Shown: positions 60,843 through 64,000 of the stretch, in pieces | How the letters are laid out: each line of letters begins with the position of its first letter | Position numbering within the stretch: position 1 is the stretch's first letter | Origin: Candidatus Poribacteria bacterium | GTDB lineage: Bacteria > Poribacteria > WGA-4E > WGA-3G | Assembly (NCBI GenBank): GCA_022822085.1 | Contig: JAJECK010000104.1 | Span: forward strand, 1 to 64,000 | Length of the DNA: 64,000 nt | Direction of reading: 5' to 3' | Made by a program: the position numbers and the translations under genes | Notes under the pieces: model-generated | What the model saw: the letters and a program-made list of their open reading frames with translations, nothing else | Databases searched by the model: none | Told to the model about the DNA's origin: nothing

Positions 60843-61895
60843 CTACTGTGCACCTAAACTTTTAATTGGCAACCACAAACCGCCAGTGCTGCGTGTGATG
60901 AATTTTTGAAAAGGTTCATCGCGTCCTATTACATCCACCTTGATTTTTACTTGTCGCATTTTCCTCAAAACATCACTTGCAGAATAGTTACCACTAACAA
61001 ATTCATCAGTAATTAAGACGAAGTGTATATCAGCACTTTTCCTATAGACAACTTCATCAGCAGCACGTATAAGTGCATCTAATGCCTTTTCACCGCCGCT
61101 GCATTTTACTTGTGCCAGTCGTCTTTTGATTTGGGGAACAGAACGTGTTTGTGGAAAAATATCAAAATCACATCCTAACATTTTTTCACGAAAAATAACG
61201 GCTCCAAGGGTAAAATCGAGGTCTGCATCATCAAAAAATTTAGTCATACGGTTAAGATGTGTTCTAACTGCATTGATGTTATCCTTCATACTACCACTAC
61301 CATCAATAACAAAGACGATATCCACCAGATCAGTGGTACGGTTTGAGACAATATGATAGCCTATTCGAGCCATGATCGCACTCGGCATCTTAAGATCACT
61401 TACTTGTGGTAGGGTATTATCAACGTGTGGTTTGAAAGGTTGCGGTTTTGTAACTCGTACCACACCAGGTGATTCTAATTTGCCTATATCTGATTGTCTT
61501 CCTAAATTCGAATTTAATGTCTGCGCATTTGTATTTAGATTGGAATTCCCAATACCTAATGCTCGTGGATTCGGTAGTGGTATTCCTGTGAAAGGAACAA
61601 CAGAATTCTGGTGTGAAATTGGTTGTGGTGTTTGAAATGATAATTCAGGTGGATTAATGTCTACTTCAATCTGCGTTTGTTTTGTAGGTGTAATCTTAGG
61701 AGCGGAATATTGTTCGTGTTTAATAGCGCGTAGAGTTCGTTTTGTTGGCACCTCTGTTATTTCAAGGAACGTAATTTCGTTTATCGCACGCGGTTCATGT
61801 TGGTATAATCTTATCAGAACCCCAACAAGTATAATATGTATACATACGGAAAGAATGAGAGCATTTCGAATATTTTTTAATACTTTTGGTTTCAT
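60843..61895 (-). CDS. VWA-domain protein with TonB-like N-terminal anchor
   Basis: A 350-residue protein from the ATG at 61895 (a TTG at 61931 would extend it). The N-terminal basic segment and TM (about 9-28) resemble TonB/energy-transducer anchors. A long Pro/Gln/Asn-rich linker (about 45-170) follows, then a von Willebrand A domain with the MIDAS motif DGSGS in VFVIDGSGSMKDN (about 197-209) and LITDEFVSGN. The linker would span periplasm and the VWA domain would bind metal and partner protein. No ExbB/ExbD is nearby. Coupled to the GT-C gene downstream. Confidence 0.8.
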   Translation of the reverse strand: MKPKVLKNIRNALILSVCIHIILVGVLIRLYQHEPRAINEITFLEITEVPTKRTLRAIKHEQYSAPKITPTKQTQIEVDINPPELSFQTPQPISHQNSVVPFTGIPLPNPRALGIGNSNLNTNAQTLNSNLGRQSDIGKLESPGVVRVTKPQPFKPHVDNTLPQVSDLKMPSAIMARIGYHIVSNRTTDLVDIVFVIDGSGSMKDNINAVRTHLNRMTKFFDDADLDFTLGAVIFREKMLGCDFDIFPQTRSVPQIKRRLAQVKCSGGEKALDALIRAADEVVYRKSADIHFVLITDEFVSGNYSASDVLRKMRQVKIKVDVIGRDEPFQKFITRSTGGLWLPIKSLGAQ

Positions 61896-62266
61896 CTCAC
61901 ATACCCAAACATTTAGAAAATATGCATACAATCCTTGGTAAGAAATTTAACCCGATGAACGTCCTTGCATTGTCAATTATCACATGAACTTATGTGATAT
62001 TTCAAGTTAAATCGTCAAACCTTTTATTTGTTCTATACACCCATATTGGATGGTTCAACCCGATTTACCAACAAATTCGTTTGTAGTCTTGCAATTTATT
62101 ACGTCTCTTTATAGTGAATTATGGAAATATGTTGGCATGTTTTTCTGAGTTGACACGTCTGTAAAAAGGTTTTCCTAAACCGATTGGCATCAATTTATGG
62201 TTATTCTTTATATAATACCGTTTCTATAAATGTTTATCCCGTGAAGAGTTGTAAAAGCAGGTCTTG

Positions 62267-62332
62267 AAGGACCGCACAGACTGGAAGTTTATGGGACATG
62301 AAAGAGACTATAATTATCAGAAATGGTATAAG
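62267..62332. repeat. Dispersed copy of the 52.2 kb tandem-repeat unit
   Basis: CAGACTGGAAGTTTATGGGA followed by CATGAAAGAGACTATAATTA and TCAGAAATGGTATAA matches the last repeat unit and flank at 52305-52370, about ten kilobases away. Confidence 0.8.
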
Positions 62333-62373
62333 TTGATTATTATTAAAACCAAATAGGTTTAGATAAAAAAGAA

Positions 62374-62401
62374 TTGACAAAAATAAATCAAATCTGATAA
62401 T
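62374..62401 (+). promoter_or_regulatory. Promoter of Nudix gene, near-leaderless
   Basis: TTGACA (62374-62379), 16 bases, GATAAT (62396-62401), then ten bases to the GTG start at 62412. Transcription would start about at the first codon, and no Shine-Dalgarno is present. Confidence 0.6.
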
Positions 62402-62411
62402 ATACTTATTA

Positions 62412-62840
62412 GTGTATTGTTATGATTACCCACGCCCTTCAGTTACTGTTGATATTGTGCTCTTGTTGGATGCCTTACCGTGTCCACAGGTTTTATTAGT
62501 TCGTCGTAAGAATCCACCATTCAGGAACTTGTGGGCACTTCCTGGTGGCTTTCTGGAAATGGATGAATCTCTTCAAGAGAGTGCCCTTCGCGAGTTACAT
62601 GAAGAAACTGGTATATCAGACGTAAAATTAACGCAAATAGGTGCGTTTGGTAATCCAAATCGTGATCCACGTGGCCGTGTCATTACTATCGCTTACTTAG
62701 GGATTGTAAAATCAGAACAACAGAAAGCAGTTGCAGGTTCCGATGCATCAGAAGTTGCATGGTTTTCTACATCAGATTTACCCGAACTTGCTTTTGATCA
62801 TAATGACATTCTAAAAAAGGCGTTGAAAGAATTAAAATGA
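62412..62840 (+). CDS. Nudix hydrolase
   Basis: A 142-residue protein with a perfect Nudix box, G-x5-E-x7-REUxEExGU, in GFLEMDESLQESALRELHEE (about 47-66) followed by TGI. The N-terminus YDYPRPSVTVDIVLL is typical of ADP-ribose/ADP-sugar pyrophosphatase-type members, which supports the GTG at 62412 as the true start. It hydrolyses a nucleoside diphosphate linked to another group; substrate undetermined. It overlaps the RhaM-like gene by four bases (ATGA). Confidence 0.92.
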   Translation: MYCYDYPRPSVTVDIVLLLDALPCPQVLLVRRKNPPFRNLWALPGGFLEMDESLQESALRELHEETGISDVKLTQIGAFGNPNRDPRGRVITIAYLGIVKSEQQKAVAGSDASEVAWFSTSDLPELAFDHNDILKKALKELK

Positions 62841-63169
62841 AACATTTCGGTCTAACATTGAACCTAAAAGACGATCCTGAACTAATAGAACAATACAAGA
62901 CATATCACCAAGATGCTTGGAAAGAGACATTAGCCGGTTTAAAAGCAGTGGGTATCACGAAGATGAATATCTATCTGTTAGGCAGACAGTTATTTATGGC
63001 GATGGAGGCCGTAGATACATTTGATATAGAACGTGATTTTCCACGGTATCTTGAAGAACATCCGAGGTGCAGAGAATGGGATGAATTAATGCGAACTTTT
63101 CAAGAACCTGTTGAAGAAGCGAAACCGGATGAATGGTGGGCACAGATGGAACCCGTTTTTGAACTATAA
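62837..63169 (+). CDS. rhaM: L-rhamnose mutarotase-like protein (RhaM family)
   Basis: A 110-residue dimeric ferredoxin-like fold protein matching RhaM in length. Y20-x-x-x-H24 (EQYKTYHQDAW) corresponds to the catalytic Tyr18/His22 of E. coli RhaM. The KMNIYLLGRQLFMAMEA strand and the C-terminal WW-x-x-MEPVFEL are family features. It interconverts alpha and beta rhamnose or fucose-like sugars. Translationally coupled to the Nudix gene. No rhamnose isomerase or kinase is visible in the window. Confidence 0.87.
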   Translation: MKHFGLTLNLKDDPELIEQYKTYHQDAWKETLAGLKAVGITKMNIYLLGRQLFMAMEAVDTFDIERDFPRYLEEHPRCREWDELMRTFQEPVEEAKPDEWWAQMEPVFEL

Positions 63170-63200
63170 AATTGAGGATATGATTGAGTTGGTATAAACA

Positions 63201-64000
63201 ATGACAATTACTTATGACTTCATTGCATTTAGTGGAAGACTAGCCGACAATAGATGGACTCTTGGAATGAAAGCAATTCAAGGTGAAGTTCCGTTAGATA
63301 TTGTTTTGCCGAATATGCAAGTATCAGATTCTGAGGAAAACGATATAATTGGGGTGTTGACGAAAGAAGGGATAGCGCGAGAAAGTACCGATGTGATGGA
63401 ACTCTATCGGTATCTACGCCAGTTAAATCCCAAAACGAATCAGGCATTCGGGTATAATGAAGTTGCTATACGAAATATCCATACCCATCTCAATTCTCTA
63501 AAGGTAGATCAGGAACTTCGTGTCCAAATTACTTATTCCGAACGAAAAGAGAGTTATATTGCCGCATCGTACAATATTAAGTTATTGGGTATTTCTCCGC
63601 TTCATTCCACAGAATCTCAGGGTTTAGACACAGATATTTCTGAAGAAATTGAATTAACTCAACCTGAAGAAAATATGGATGTGCTGTCTAATGATATGAA
63701 AGAAACGCCAACCAGCGAGGAAAAATCTATAATACCTACTGACTTCTCTTCAACAACTCCAGATATACCTGTATATAAAACAACTAATACATTGGAAAAA
63801 TTAATTGCCTTCACTCGATCATTGCAGGCTGAATTGAAAGACGCAACCGATAAACTTACCTTAATGACTGAAAGGCTGCAATCATTGGAAGAACAACAAC
63901 AACGATACCGTGAGCAAGAAAAACTTCTTCAGGAAATTTATGATCAATTAAACATCTTAGATAACTTTGACAGACGAATTAACGCCCTTGAAACTGACCG
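63201..64000 (+). CDS. Coiled-coil protein, unknown, 3'-truncated by window edge
   Basis: An open frame from the ATG at 63201 continues to the last base (at least 266 codons). The start MTITYDFIAFSGRL is followed by a folded-looking N-terminal domain (about 1-125), an acidic Ser/Thr/Glu-rich linker (about 130-190), and a coiled coil (about 195-266: LQAELKDATDKL, RLQSLEEQQQRYREQEKLL). No family was recognised. 31 bases downstream of rhaM. Because it runs off the window, the C-terminal part is unseen. Confidence 0.75.
   Translation, partial: MTITYDFIAFSGRLADNRWTLGMKAIQGEVPLDIVLPNMQVSDSEENDIIGVLTKEGIARESTDVMELYRYLRQLNPKTNQAFGYNEVAIRNIHTHLNSLKVDQELRVQITYSERKESYIAASYNIKLLGISPLHSTESQGLDTDISEEIELTQPEENMDVLSNDMKETPTSEEKSIIPTDFSSTTPDIPVYKTTNTLEKLIAFTRSLQAELKDATDKLTLMTERLQSLEEQQQRYREQEKLLQEIYDQLNILDNFDRRINALETD

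Larger units (their letters stand above)
61896..62411. other. Divergent intergenic region
   Basis: About 515 AT-rich bases between the VWA gene (minus) and the Nudix gene (plus). It contains a single copy related to the 52.2 kb tandem repeat (62267-62332) and the Nudix promoter (62374-62401). No RNA gene was recognised. Confidence 0.5.

Overview
This AT-rich window holds about 46 protein-coding genes, many of them tight co-directional groups, with dispersed inverted-repeat elements (MITE-like) in the larger gaps. No rRNA, tRNA or CRISPR array was recognised. The gene mix (DUF6785/OPT-like membrane protein, PorV/PorQ-like barrel, Tat-exported DUF1501 protein, YCF48 repeats, phytanoyl-CoA dioxygenase, creatininase-family amidohydrolase, several Gfo/Idh and MDR dehydrogenases, oligogalacturonate lyase) resembles Candidatus Poribacteria or a neighbouring Planctomycetes/Latescibacterota-like lineage. 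That placement is inferred from gene content only. The PorV barrel, TolC protein and Tat substrate indicate a diderm cell.

Region by region. 0.3-10 kb (minus): PorV-like barrel, DUF6785 transporter-like protein, arabinokinase/galactokinase-like GHMP kinase, then a YCF48 propeller, TolC channel and HlyD-type adaptor with no inner-membrane pump. 10-20 kb: PL22 oligogalacturonate lyase, TPR protein, Gfo/Idh oxidoreductase, and a minus-strand rsmD / GH36 / CysQ-like / alcohol dehydrogenase run, then DUF1501. 20.7-25.8 kb (plus): sugar isomerase/epimerase, Uma2 remnant, enolase-superfamily dehydratase, SDR, TatD, orphan sugar ABC permease. 26.3-34 kb (plus): an ECF sigma factor fused in frame to a complete FtsZ domain, then ComF, SMC and a deoxyhypusine-synthase-like protein. 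34-39 kb (minus): SixA phosphatase, beta-propeller lipoprotein-like protein, RecG. 39-43 kb (minus): MDR dehydrogenase, sarcosine-oxidase-like flavoprotein, PhyH, creatininase.

43-52 kb is a type III restriction-modification island on the minus strand: res helicase, a pair of small genes (two-TM protein plus FlgT-C-like protein), a second copy of that pair, mod methyltransferase, and an overlapping OLD-like ATPase with a TOPRIM/DUF4435-like end. Between the two pairs lies a fused scrap of the mod 5' end and the res 3' end, which is direct evidence of a tandem duplication followed by deletion. 52-59 kb (minus): glnA (with a candidate sigma-54 promoter) and glnB, then def, larE, a small membrane protein, glcF and dcd. 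59-64 kb: a VWA protein and a GT-C membrane protein (minus), then Nudix, RhaM-like mutarotase and a partial coiled-coil gene running off the right edge (plus).

The most unusual objects are the sigma-FtsZ fusion (26340-28100), which also carries a strong internal ribosome-binding site and ATG at the domain boundary, and the duplicated small-gene pair inside the type III R-M island, each copy with its own near-leaderless promoter. Plant-polysaccharide themes (PL22, GH36, arabinokinase-like, enolase superfamily, RhaM) recur and suggest pectin/hemicellulose sugar use.
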